This document shows positions 33,054 to 41,316 of a stretch of DNA of 64,000 nucleotides, in pieces (position 1 is the first letter of the stretch; the number at the start of each line of letters is the position of its first letter). Below the pieces are notes generated by a model that made no database searches, was not told where the DNA came from, and was given only the letters and a program-made list of their open reading frames with translations. Origin of the DNA: an uncultured Clostridia bacterium (GTDB taxonomy: Bacteria > Bacillota > Clostridia > UBA1381); contig CALXQE010000032.1 in assembly GCA_944390495.1 (NCBI GenBank), positions 29,266 through 93,265 on the forward strand, given 5' to 3'. The translations under genes were made by a program, and so were the position numbers.

Positions 33054-35369
33054 GTGAAAGATAAAAATAACTTCTTAATTATCGTTGATGGTAATAGAGA
33101 AGTAAGAGAAGTGGATTTAAATGCTTTTAGAAGTGACAGGATAAGTTTTGGAAGAAACAGTTCAAATAATATTGTTCTAAGCAGCAGTATTGTATCGAAG
33201 GAACATGGTTTTTTTGAATTTGTAGGAGATAAACTTGTAATATATGACGGAGGCAGTACAAACGGAATTTATGTAAATAACAGTTATTATAAAACCAATT
33301 ATAACGGCGAAACCGATGTACATATTCTTAAAGACGGAGATATTATAAGGATTGACAACAAAGATTTAAAAGATGGGCATACTATGGGAATACTTATGAT
33401 GTATACAACATCAAAAAGTCCGGGAGTGTGGAAAAAACTTGATTTAAATCAAAAAAATAGTATTACTATAGGACGTTCAAAACAGTCTGACATACATTTT
33501 AGCAGCATTAATATTTCAAGACATCATGCACAGATAAGACGTGAAAACGGTAAATTTGTATTATATGATACAAAAAGCTCAAACGGAGTATTTGTTAATG
33601 GTGAGCGTGTTTATAATTTCACAGCATTAAATGAAAAGGATATTATTACAATCGGTAACTTGGTAATGTTTTTTACCTCGGGGCTTATACTTTATAAGTC
33701 TGATGTCGGAGGTACAAGAGTTGTAATGAAAAATGTATCCAGAACGGTGAAAGATAAGGGCGGAAGAAAATTTATATTGACAGATGTTAATTTAACAGTC
33801 GAGCCAAATGAATTTATAGCTGTTATAGGCGGCAGCGGTGCCGGTAAATCTACCGTCATGAATGCTATGAGCGGGTTTGAACAGGCTACGTCAGGAAGTG
33901 TGTATGTAAATAATATAGACCTTTATAAAAACTATCAAGTATTAAAAAATATGATAGGATACGTTCCGCAGCAGGATATTATATATGAAAATATAACACT
34001 TTTTAAGATGCTGGAGTATTCGGCTAAAATGAGAATGCCGGAGGAAATTACAAGGGAAGAACGTATAAACAGAATAAATGAAGTGCTTAGTATGGTCGAA
34101 CTTACGGAGCACAAAGATAAGTTTATACGTTCTTTAAGCGGCGGACAGAAAAAGAGAGCAAGTATTGCCGTGGAACTGCTTGCAGATCCTGGATTGTTTT
34201 TTCTTGACGAACCAACTTCAGGGCTTGATCCCGGTACAGAGGCAAGCTTAATGAAAACCCTTAACAGATTAGCAAAGAATAAAGGAAAAACGATTGTTAT
34301 GGTTACCCATACAACACAAAATTTACATCTGTGCGATAAAATTTTGTTTATGGGCAAGGGAGGAAAGGTATGTTTTTACGGTTCACCGTCAGAATGTATG
34401 GACTTCTTCGGCGTAAACAATCTGACAGAAATATATAATAAAACAACTACTGACAGTGAAGTAGACTTTTGGGCAAGTAAGTACATAAAAGAATACGGAA
34501 ATGTAGAAAAAAATAATTATTCAGGTGTAAATAAAAAAAGTGATAAAGGCAAAAAATCATCGTCTGTAAGGCAGTTTGTAATTTTATCCGCAAGATATAT
34601 GACACTTATAAAAAATGACATACAAAGACTTTTGATGATATTTTTACAGCCGATACTTATTGCAATATTAATAGCACTTGTTGCATCTGATGATGTATTT
34701 GACCTTTACAATTCTACACGTTCAATTTTGTTTGCGATTTCCTGTGCTGGTATATGGGTAGGATTGTTTAATTCAATACAGGAAATCTGTAAAGAGCGAA
34801 ATATTTTGAAACGTGAATATATGGCTAATTTAAGATTGGGCTGCTATGTGATGTCAAAGTTTGCGGTTCAGTTTATAATAAGTATAATACAGTCGCTTAT
34901 TATGATTTTGATGTTTTATGCTTTGGTGAAAGGCCCTGGCAGCGGACCTATTACGGAAACAGGTTTTTTGGAAATGTTTATAACAATGCTGTTGACTATT
35001 TTTTCATCAACAGCAATAGGATTTGTAGTTTCTGCGTTATCGAAAAATAGTGATAAAGCAATGACTGTGGCACCGTTTTTACTTATAATTCAGCTGTTGT
35101 TTTCGGGGATATTATTTGAGCTTGAGGGTGCTACTGAAAAAATATCCTACTTAACTGTAAGTAAATGGTCTGTATCGGCATTTGGTTCAATTTCAAATTT
35201 GAATGAGATGGAAATGGCAGTACCCGGTATGGAACACGAATTTGAAGCAATATATGAATTTACTGCGAAGAATGTAAGTGAGTCATGGTTTATAATGATC
35301 CTTTTTGTAGTGATATGTTTCATTGCAAGTGCACTTATACTTAGAAATGTTGCAAAGGATTCAAGATAA
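33054..35369 (+). CDS. FHA-FHA-ABC transporter (Rv1747-like, ABCG-type)
   Basis: 771 residues starting from GTG behind GGGGGAG. Two FHA domains (about 20-105: FGRNSSNN, SKEHGF, GSTNGIY; about 135-215: IGRSKQSD, SRHHAQI, SSNGVF) are followed by an ABC ATPase (about 225-455; Walker A GGSGAGKST, signature LSGGQKKR, Walker B LFFLDEPTSGLD) and an ABC2-type membrane domain with six helices (about 515-771). This is the architecture of Mycobacterium Rv1747, an exporter whose FHA domains are bound and phosphorylated via the kinase PknF. Here a kinase is in the same cluster. The likely role is phosphorylation-gated export of a lipid, glycan or wall component; the substrate is unknown. Confidence 0.92.
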   Translation: MKDKNNFLIIVDGNREVREVDLNAFRSDRISFGRNSSNNIVLSSSIVSKEHGFFEFVGDKLVIYDGGSTNGIYVNNSYYKTNYNGETDVHILKDGDIIRIDNKDLKDGHTMGILMMYTTSKSPGVWKKLDLNQKNSITIGRSKQSDIHFSSINISRHHAQIRRENGKFVLYDTKSSNGVFVNGERVYNFTALNEKDIITIGNLVMFFTSGLILYKSDVGGTRVVMKNVSRTVKDKGGRKFILTDVNLTVEPNEFIAVIGGSGAGKSTVMNAMSGFEQATSGSVYVNNIDLYKNYQVLKNMIGYVPQQDIIYENITLFKMLEYSAKMRMPEEITREERINRINEVLSMVELTEHKDKFIRSLSGGQKKRASIAVELLADPGLFFLDEPTSGLDPGTEASLMKTLNRLAKNKGKTIVMVTHTTQNLHLCDKILFMGKGGKVCFYGSPSECMDFFGVNNLTEIYNKTTTDSEVDFWASKYIKEYGNVEKNNYSGVNKKSDKGKKSSSVRQFVILSARYMTLIKNDIQRLLMIFLQPILIAILIALVASDDVFDLYNSTRSILFAISCAGIWVGLFNSIQEICKERNILKREYMANLRLGCYVMSKFAVQFIISIIQSLIMILMFYALVKGPGSGPITETGFLEMFITMLLTIFSSTAIGFVVSALSKNSDKAMTVAPFLLIIQLLFSGILFELEGATEKISYLTVSKWSVSAFGSISNLNEMEMAVPGMEHEFEAIYEFTAKNVSESWFIMILFVVICFIASALILRNVAKDSR

Positions 35370-35391
35370 TATTATTTTAGGAGGTATTTAT

Positions 35392-36210
35392 ATGATTTGT
35401 CCTAAATGTGGGGCACAGGTAAGTGAAGGAGCACCATTTTGTCCTAAGTGCGGTGCAACTATGAGAGGTGTTATGTCTTCGGGAGGAAGTCAAATGCCTC
35501 CCGTAAACAATGGAGGATATAATGGTAACAACAAAGGTAATAATGTTGTTATTGTTGCAGCAATAATAACGGCAGCGGCTGTTATATTTTTACTTGCCGG
35601 AATATTTGGAAGTATGTATATAATGGAGGTTGGTCCATTTGAGCCGGAAGCCACAGCTACACCTGTACCTACGGCATCGCTGACGCCAACACCAACACCT
35701 ACACCAATGCCGGTTTCTGCACAGCCTACACCGCAGATTGTGTATGTGACACAGCCGCCGCAAACGGTACAACAATCAGTATCAACATCGCAGTCAAGCG
35801 TGGTTTCAAATCCGGTATATAAAACATACAGTGACAGTGATTATGGTTTTAGCTGCAATTATCCATCACATTTCAGTGTCTATAATGATGGCGGTCAGAT
35901 TACTCGATATACCGTTCAGTCTCAAGACGGCAGTGCAAGGGAATTGATAGCGGCTACTCCGATAGGCAGTGAAACAGTAAGTTCATCACTTCAAAGTTAT
36001 ATAAACAGTCATCCGGGAAATATTTCATATAAGACATCCGGCAGTGACTATTATGCTATAAATATTAAAAACGGTGCAACTGAATACTATAAATACTGTA
36101 AATTTAAAAACGGTAATATGTATTGGTTTGAGTTTATCTCACCGACTGCTTATCATGAAGTATATGATGTTTATATAAATGATATATATCAGAGCTTTAA
36201 TATTTATTGA
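35392..36210 (+). CDS. Zinc-ribbon membrane protein, paralog of the 1189-1953 protein
   Basis: About 272 residues: zinc ribbon (CPKC, CPKC at 3-21), Gly/Asn-rich linker, one transmembrane helix (about 45-70), a long Thr/Pro-rich stalk (about 80-130) and an extracellular domain of about 130 residues. The domain shares a C-x-YPS-x-F motif and a GSD-x-Y...C-x-x-KNG-x-x-Y-x-F pattern with the protein at 1189-1953. AGGAGG before the ATG at 35392 fixes the start; a longer in-frame reading from 35323 would lie inside the transporter gene. It is the last gene of the signalling cluster. Function unknown. Confidence 0.8.
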   Translation: MICPKCGAQVSEGAPFCPKCGATMRGVMSSGGSQMPPVNNGGYNGNNKGNNVVIVAAIITAAAVIFLLAGIFGSMYIMEVGPFEPEATATPVPTASLTPTPTPTPMPVSAQPTPQIVYVTQPPQTVQQSVSTSQSSVVSNPVYKTYSDSDYGFSCNYPSHFSVYNDGGQITRYTVQSQDGSARELIAATPIGSETVSSSLQSYINSHPGNISYKTSGSDYYAINIKNGATEYYKYCKFKNGNMYWFEFISPTAYHEVYDVYINDIYQSFNIY

Positions 36211-36238
36211 TTATTTTTGTATAGGTGATTAAAATTTA

Positions 36239-36267
36239 TTGTACATATCGTGTAAAAGTGGTATAAT
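36239..36267 (+). promoter_or_regulatory. Sigma-A promoter for the 93-residue protein gene
   Basis: TTGTAC (36239-36244), 17-bp spacer, TATAAT (36262-36267). Confidence 0.75.
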
Positions 36268-36298
36268 AGATATATTGATATAACAGGGAGGTTTTTTC

Positions 36299-36580
36299 AT
36301 GAAAAAGAATGTTTTGATTATGATGGGTGCTGTTGCAGCGGCTGGTATATACAGTGCTGTCAAAGGAAAGGGACCCTTTAATAAAATTCGTTTTAAAGAG
36401 CAACATGAAAAAATCTCAAACTATGTTGAAACTCATTATCCGTATTCATGGTATTCTCCTATTTCAGCCACTGAAAAGGGTTGGGTAACGGTGATTACAA
36501 ATCGTACGGGAGATAGAGTTTTGTTGTATGTATCATGTGACGAAAACGGAAACTATATATACAACGAAAATAAAATTTAA
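36299..36580 (+). CDS. Small membrane-anchored protein, function unknown
   Basis: 93 residues: one N-terminal hydrophobic segment (about 4-22), then a soluble domain that looks like a small beta fold (HYPYSWYSP, GWVTVITNR, VLLYVSCDENG). A strong GGGAGG ribosome binding site lies before the ATG and a good promoter further up, so it is a real gene. I do not recognise the family. A hairpin with T-run 16 nt after the stop probably ends most of its transcripts. Confidence 0.65.
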   Translation: MKKNVLIMMGAVAAAGIYSAVKGKGPFNKIRFKEQHEKISNYVETHYPYSWYSPISATEKGWVTVITNRTGDRVLLYVSCDENGNYIYNENKI

Positions 36581-36595
36581 TCTATGTAACACTTA

Positions 36596-36646
36596 AACCT
36601 CTCTAATCATACTATACATTGTAGAATGATTAAGGAGGTTTTTATT
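36596..36646 (+). promoter_or_regulatory. Terminator-like hairpin that covers the ribosome binding site of the Cys-rich gene
   Basis: AACCTCTCTAATCAT (36596-36610) pairs with ATGATTAAGGAGGTT (36626-36640), with one G-U pair and one mismatch; after one A-A mismatch the stem continues inward (36612-36616 with 36620-36624) to a three-base loop. The AAGGAGG ribosome binding site of the next gene lies in the 3' arm, and TTTTTATT follows, then the ATG at 36647. The element can therefore act as terminator of the upstream gene and as a block on translation of the downstream gene. Confidence 0.75.
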
Positions 36647-36835
36647 ATGGGATTATTTGGAGGAGGCTGTTCAAACAACGGTTCTGACAGCTGGATATGG
36701 ATAGTAATAATTGTTGTGCTGGTACTTGTGTGCTGCGATGGCAGCTTGTTTGGTGGCGGTAACAATAGCTGTTGCTGCTGTGAACCGTGTCACAAGCATG
36801 ATGATTGCTGCGACCCATGCAGAAAAGAGTGCTGA
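36647..36835 (+). CDS. Small Cys-rich membrane protein
   Basis: 62 residues. A Gly-rich start (GLFGGGC) is followed by one transmembrane helix (about 16-30, very rich in Ile and Val) and a Cys-rich tail with CCCC, CHKHDDCC and CRKEC clusters; 12 of 62 residues are Cys, with two His. The tail could bind metal or form disulfides. The layout resembles small Gly/Cys-rich proteins of spore-formers, but I cannot assign a family. AAGGAGG lies eight bases before the ATG and inside a hairpin. Confidence 0.65.
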   Translation: MGLFGGGCSNNGSDSWIWIVIIVVLVLVCCDGSLFGGGNNSCCCCEPCHKHDDCCDPCRKEC

Positions 36836-36851
36836 TAAGCATAATCAGCAA

Positions 36852-36883
36852 AAAAACCGCTATGTGTATACATGGCGGTTTTT
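36852..36883 (+). terminator. Terminator after the Cys-rich gene
   Basis: AAAAACCGCTATGT / ACATGGCGGTTTTT with one G-U pair and a four-base loop. Confidence 0.85.
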
Positions 36884-36938
36884 ATTATGGAAATAATATG
36901 GGAAATATGATAAAATAAAAGAAAAGGGGGCGATTTTG

Positions 36939-38048
36939 ATGAAATACGGCTTGGTACTTGCGGGGGGCGGTGTTCGAGGTGCTTATCATATAGGAGTATG
37001 GAAAGCACTCAGAGAGTTGGGATTTGAGATAACTGCTGTTGTCGGTTCATCTATTGGTGCTGTGAACGGTGCGTTGATTGCACAGGATGATTACGAATTA
37101 GCAAAACAGACGTGGGAAAATATAGAGATTGGTGATATTGTAAAATTGCCGCCTAAAATGAAGGAAAGAAGTAATTTATTCGGTATAAAAAATATTGCAG
37201 ATATTATAACGGAAATTCGTAAACATGACGGACTTGATATGTCGCCCTTTGAGGAATTATTAAAACAGATTATTGACGAAAACAAAATACGCAATTCATC
37301 TATTGATTTTGGAATTTCTACTTTTTCAATTACAAAGAAGAATGCTGTATATAAATTTAAAGAAGATATACCGGAGGGTGAAATAATTAAGTACCTCATG
37401 GCGAGTGCATCACTTCCGGGATTTAAAAGTGCTGAAATTGACAGTGATAAATTTATGGACGGTGGTGTTACAAATAATATGCCGGTTAATATGCTTTTGG
37501 ATAAAGGTGTAGATAATATAATAACTGTCGATATAAGGGGTACTGGAATATACAGAAATTTTAATCTTGCGGGAAAAAATGTGATAAATATTCGATATGA
37601 AGAACCTAAAATGGGTATGATGGAATTTGAGCGTGACTGCATAATTAAAAGCATGAAAGAAGGATATTTAGAGTGTATGAAAGCACTTGGGTATCTTGAA
37701 GGTAAAATTTATTCTTTTAAAACGGAAGATTATAGAGCTATGCGAGGTATTTACAGTAAAGAGCTTATAGAGGGACTTGAATATGCTGCAAGAGTATATG
37801 ATATAGATGAAACAAAAATTTATTCTGTAAAAGAGTTAATAGAAATGGTAATGAAAGAATATTCAAAATATTCCGGAGAGGGCAATCTTGGAAGGAAACT
37901 TAAAGGAGCAGATGACAACACTTTTGTTGCGTGGCTTGTAAAGGTATTAGAAAAAGGTAAAAGTGATTTTATAAAAGAAAAGTTATCTGCACTTGGTACA
38001 AATTATGATGCAGCATCGGCAATTTTATATTTTAAACGCAAAAAGTGA
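36939..38048 (+). CDS. Patatin-like phospholipase
   Basis: About 369 residues. The patatin lipase domain covers about 1-210: oxyanion loop GGGVRGAYHIG, nucleophile elbow GSSIGAVNG (Ser) and catalytic Asp in MDGGVTNNMP (DGG). This is a complete Ser-Asp dyad, so an active acyl hydrolase is expected, acting on membrane or dietary lipids. The C-terminal 150 residues are helical and charged and do not match a domain I know. There is no signal peptide. AAGGGGG precedes the ATG at 36939; the TTG three bases earlier is less likely. Confidence 0.9.
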   Translation: MKYGLVLAGGGVRGAYHIGVWKALRELGFEITAVVGSSIGAVNGALIAQDDYELAKQTWENIEIGDIVKLPPKMKERSNLFGIKNIADIITEIRKHDGLDMSPFEELLKQIIDENKIRNSSIDFGISTFSITKKNAVYKFKEDIPEGEIIKYLMASASLPGFKSAEIDSDKFMDGGVTNNMPVNMLLDKGVDNIITVDIRGTGIYRNFNLAGKNVINIRYEEPKMGMMEFERDCIIKSMKEGYLECMKALGYLEGKIYSFKTEDYRAMRGIYSKELIEGLEYAARVYDIDETKIYSVKELIEMVMKEYSKYSGEGNLGRKLKGADDNTFVAWLVKVLEKGKSDFIKEKLSALGTNYDAASAILYFKRKK

Positions 38049-38057
38049 CATATAGTA

Positions 38058-38086
38058 TTGTATTTCTTCAAAAAAAATTATATAAT
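38058..38086 (+). promoter_or_regulatory. Sigma-A promoter for the division cluster
   Basis: TTGTAT (38058-38063), 17-bp spacer, TATAAT (38081-38086). Confidence 0.7.
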
Positions 38087-38129
38087 ATATATTATAAACA
38101 TATTTTGAAGAATAAGGGGAAAATTATTG

Positions 38130-39314
38130 ATGAAGAAAATTTTTGCCGTAGTAATGTTTTTAGCAGTTGCGGCAATGGTTGTTTACGGAATAAAATATGC
38201 CGTAACACCTGTAAATACGCAGCAGATTGAATATATAACCCAAGAAAATTATGTGAACACAAACGGATTTATAATTCGAAGTGAATGGGTAATGACTACA
38301 AGAAGTGCCGGTACGGTATATCATTCAGTCAGTGAAGGTGACAGAGTAGCGAAGGATAGCTCTATCGGTACGTTTTTTTATGGTGATGTAAGCAGTGACA
38401 GCATAAATGAGCTTACTGTGATTGACAGTAAAATTAAAAGCGTCCAATCTGATAATGATGAGTACTCTTCATTGAGTATAGATCCGTCAAATGTAGAAAA
38501 CAGTATTTATCAGCGTGAACAGGACATTATAAAGGCAGCGGGTAATAATAACATTATTGAAATATCAAAATACAAGGATGATATAAACAGCCTGCGACAA
38601 AATAATACAATGTCAGACCATAACGAACTTGAGAAGTATCAAAGCCAAAGGAAAGAACTTTTAAACAGCATACAAACTTCAAAAGAGGATATTTATGCAC
38701 AGATTTCAGGTGTTTTTACAACATACGTTGATGGTTATGAAACAAGTCTTGTACCTGAAAATATAGAAAGTTATGATACAGCATATTTTGAATCACTTTC
38801 ACAGTCGCCTGAAATTTCAAAAATAAGCAGTAAGGTTGATGCCGGAGGGTCTATATGCAAAATAGTCAATAATCATGAATGGTATGTTATGATGAGTATT
38901 CCGGCTGAGCTTATGAATGAACGTGAAGAGGGCGATGATATAAAACTTCGTTTTAACAATATGGCAGATGCAGTTGTTGACGGTAGTGTATATCATATTT
39001 CAGATGAGCAGAATGGCAGAGTTATTGTTACGGTAAAATGTTCAACATATCTTGAAAATGCTTTTTCTTATAGATTTGTAGATGTGGATTTAATATTTGA
39101 AAGTTATGATGGATATAAAATTCCTGTACAGGCAATACGTACGGAAAGTGACGGAAAGCAGAAGGTAATAGGAATAAGCGGTAATAAGCAGTATGATTGT
39201 TACTGTGATGTTTTATTTACTAATACTGACGGAGGATACGCAATAGTAGATTCAACAGATGATGCAGTAAATAAATTGTCTGATATGGACAGAATTATGG
39301 TAGGCGAAAGATAA
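38130..39314 (+). CDS. HlyD-like membrane-fusion protein of the sepF cluster
   Basis: About 394 residues: N-terminal transmembrane helix (about 5-25), a barrel-sandwich half (SAGTVYHSVSEGDRV), a coiled-coil hairpin (about 95-190), the second half (VDAGGSICKIV) and a beta-barrel C-terminal part. The shape is that of HlyD-type adaptors, but no ABC exporter, TolC or protease partner is adjacent. Clostridial genomes often keep such a gene directly upstream of ylmE-sepF, so a role in division or wall assembly is likely. AAGGGG before the ATG; the TTG at 38127 is an alternative start. Confidence 0.75.
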   Translation: MKKIFAVVMFLAVAAMVVYGIKYAVTPVNTQQIEYITQENYVNTNGFIIRSEWVMTTRSAGTVYHSVSEGDRVAKDSSIGTFFYGDVSSDSINELTVIDSKIKSVQSDNDEYSSLSIDPSNVENSIYQREQDIIKAAGNNNIIEISKYKDDINSLRQNNTMSDHNELEKYQSQRKELLNSIQTSKEDIYAQISGVFTTYVDGYETSLVPENIESYDTAYFESLSQSPEISKISSKVDAGGSICKIVNNHEWYVMMSIPAELMNEREEGDDIKLRFNNMADAVVDGSVYHISDEQNGRVIVTVKCSTYLENAFSYRFVDVDLIFESYDGYKIPVQAIRTESDGKQKVIGISGNKQYDCYCDVLFTNTDGGYAIVDSTDDAVNKLSDMDRIMVGER

Positions 39315-39323
39315 GGGGAAGAG

Positions 39324-40028
39324 ATGATACAGATGAGTATAAAGGAAAGATTGGAAGATGTCGAAAGAAGAATAACGGAGGCGGCACAGAAAAGCGGCAG
39401 AAAGAGAGAAGATATAACGCTCGTTGCTGTTACAAAGACTCATCCGGTAGACATGATGAATGAAGCTATAAAACTTGGAGTAACAGATATAGGTGAAAAC
39501 AGACCGCAGGCAGTAAGGGACAAGTTTAATGATGTACTGCCTGTGAAATGGCATTTAATTGGTCAGCTGCAAATAAATAAGGTGAAATATATAATAGATA
39601 AGGTTTGTCTTATTCATTCTGTCGATTCAATTAAACTAATGGATGAAATTGAACGTCAAGCTATAAAACATGATTTGGTTATGGATATATTAATAGAAGT
39701 AAACATATCAGGAGAGGAATCAAAGTCAGGTGTGTCAAAGGATGAGGTTTGGGATTTACTGGAATATGCAGGTCAATTAACACATGTAAAAGTAAAAGGT
39801 CTTATGACGGTTGCACCCAAAACCGACAATTCTGTTACAAATACATTACATTTTGATAACATACGACAGCTTTTCCTTGACATTAAGCAAAAAAAATATG
39901 ATAATGTTAATATGTTGTACCTGTCCATGGGTATGAGTGGGGATTTTGAAACTGCAATAGAGTGCGGATCAAATATGGTTCGTGTAGGAAGTGCCATTTT
40001 TGGTGCAAGGGATTATTCCCAAAATTAA
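39324..40028 (+). CDS. ylmE: YggS/YlmE family PLP-homeostasis protein
   Basis: 234 residues, alanine-racemase-like TIM barrel that binds pyridoxal phosphate without known enzymatic turnover; it buffers PLP and affects amino-acid pools. The PLP lysine is in LVAVTKTHP. IGENRPQAV, WHLIGQLQINK, SVDSIKLM, VNISGEESKSG and LSMGMSGDFETAI are the standard blocks. It lies directly upstream of sepF, as in Bacillus (ylmE-ylmF). AGGGG is five bases before the ATG. Confidence 0.92.
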   Translation: MIQMSIKERLEDVERRITEAAQKSGRKREDITLVAVTKTHPVDMMNEAIKLGVTDIGENRPQAVRDKFNDVLPVKWHLIGQLQINKVKYIIDKVCLIHSVDSIKLMDEIERQAIKHDLVMDILIEVNISGEESKSGVSKDEVWDLLEYAGQLTHVKVKGLMTVAPKTDNSVTNTLHFDNIRQLFLDIKQKKYDNVNMLYLSMGMSGDFETAIECGSNMVRVGSAIFGARDYSQN

Positions 40029-40048
40029 TATAGAAAGGGAACGGAAAA

Positions 40049-40507
40049 ATGAGTTTTATTAATTCAATAAAGAACTTTATGGGCTTTGGTGAAGAAGATT
40101 ATTATGACGACGATTATTATGATGAAGAAGAGGACGAGCTTGAAGAAGACAAAGAAGACCACAGAGCATCAAAACAATCTTTCGGCAGAAAAAGTTCATC
40201 AAAGGTTGTTCCGATAAATCCCGGAGCGACTTCAAGAATAAGAATAATGAAGCCGGCGGAGTTTGATGACAGTGCAGACGTAGCAAATGAAATAAAAAGC
40301 GGAAGACTTGTTATTTTTGATGTTACAAACCTTGGTGATGACGAAGCGAGAAGAGTTGTTGATTTTGTTTCAGGAGCGGCATACGGCGTAAATGGAAATG
40401 TAAGACGAGTTTCAGGCGGCATTTTTGTTGCGGCACCGAGAACTATTGATATTACTGGTGATAATCTTAAAGAACACACAAGAAACACATTTGATTGGAG
40501 CATATAA
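40049..40507 (+). CDS. sepF: Cell division protein SepF
   Basis: 152 residues. The N-terminal amphipathic helix (MSFINSIKNFMGF) binds membrane, a strongly acidic linker (about 16-35, almost all Asp, Glu and Tyr) follows, and the C-terminal beta domain (about 65-152; IRIMKPAEF, VIFDVTNLG, GAAYGVNGNVRRV, GGIFVAAP) polymerises into rings that tether FtsZ. GAAAGGGA precedes the ATG. A terminator lies after it, so ylmH and divIVA may be expressed at a lower level or from elsewhere. Confidence 0.95.
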   Translation: MSFINSIKNFMGFGEEDYYDDDYYDEEEDELEEDKEDHRASKQSFGRKSSSKVVPINPGATSRIRIMKPAEFDDSADVANEIKSGRLVIFDVTNLGDDEARRVVDFVSGAAYGVNGNVRRVSGGIFVAAPRTIDITGDNLKEHTRNTFDWSI

Positions 40508-40518
40508 TAGATTTTAAG

Positions 40519-40546
40519 GCGGCGGTAATTTGCTTACCGCCTTTTT
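40519..40546 (+). terminator. Terminator between sepF and ylmH
   Basis: GGCGGTAA (40521-40528) / TTACCGCC (40534-40541), then five T. Confidence 0.85.
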
Positions 40547-40561
40547 GTTTATGGGGTGACT

Positions 40562-41302
40562 ATGGATACAAAGCTTCTTGAGGCGAGGGTAAATGATTTG
40601 TTTTCTTTATGCGAAAAGCATTGCCAGATGAAATTTTCACCATTTTTAGACGGCGGTGAAGCAGCATTTTTGAAAGAAGAATTTTATATTCCGTATGGAT
40701 ACAACACAATGTTCTTTGGCGGATACGATGGAGCGGAACGTGAAATTTTAGGGGTATTTCCTCAGTGGCAGGAGGCTTCGCAGGATGATTTTCCATTAAC
40801 GGTTATTCGATTTGATGTGCCGTCATTTCGTAAGATAACACACAGAGATTATTTGGGTACTGTTATGTCTCTTGGTATTGATAGAAACAAAACAGGGGAT
40901 ATTCTTGTTGATGAAAACGGTGCTTATGTAATATTAAACAGCGATATAGCGGAATATGTACAGAGAAACGTTAATAAAATTGCAAATGTAGGTGTAAAAA
41001 CGAGTATAGTTACCGATTTTTTACCGCCAAAACCAAAGATGAAAGCAAAGATGTGTGTATGTGCATCGCTTAGGCTTGATGCCGTTGTATCAGCAGCATT
41101 TAATATTTCACGTGGGGTAACGGAAAAAATAATTGCCGGAGGTGGTGTCAAGGTAAATCACAGAGAGGTTACAGACAGGTCAAAGGCAACTGTAATAGGT
41201 GATTTGATTTCTGTAAAGAATTACGGAAGATTTATTTTAAAAGATACCGGTAACAATACAAGAAAGGGCAGACTTCATATAACTGTCGAGAAGTTTTTGT
41301 AA
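40562..41302 (+). CDS. ylmH: YlmH-type RNA-binding S4-domain protein
   Basis: About 246 residues. The N-terminal two thirds is the YlmH-specific region ([13 protein letters not shown], then the [14 protein letters not shown] block). The C-terminus is an S4 RNA-binding domain (about 170-235; [15 protein letters not shown], then [10 protein letters not shown]). Homologs bind stalled large ribosomal subunits in quality control. It lies between sepF and divIVA, as in Bacillus. GGGGTG precedes the ATG at 40562. The ribosome binding site of divIVA overlaps its stop codon. Confidence 0.9.
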   Translation: MDTKLLEARVNDLFSLCEKHCQMKFSPFLDGGEAAFLKEEFYIPYGYNTMFFGGYDGAEREILGVFPQWQEASQDDFPLTVIRFDVPSFRKITHRDYLGTVMSLGIDRNKTGDILVDENGAYVILNSDIAEYVQRNVNKIANVGVKTSIVTDFLPPKPKMKAKMCVCASLRLDAVVSAAFNISRGVTEKIIAGGGVKVNHREVTDRSKATVIGDLISVKNYGRFILKDTGNNTRKGRLHITVEKFL

Positions 41303-41316
41303 GGAGCGTGGGAATT

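Noticed and set aside
33935..34357. 140-codon minus-strand open frame opposite the FHA-FHA-ABC gene
   Set aside because: Shadow of the conserved ATPase region; composition biased to Ser/Leu/Phe.
37091..37654. 187-codon minus-strand open frame antisense to the patatin gene
   Set aside because: Hydrophobic, Ser/Ile-rich shadow translation without a ribosome binding site; the plus-strand gene has complete catalytic motifs.
40117..40503. Minus-strand open frame opposite sepF ending in a poly-Ser tail
   Set aside because: The poly-Ser tail is the antisense of the acidic SepF linker; no start signals.
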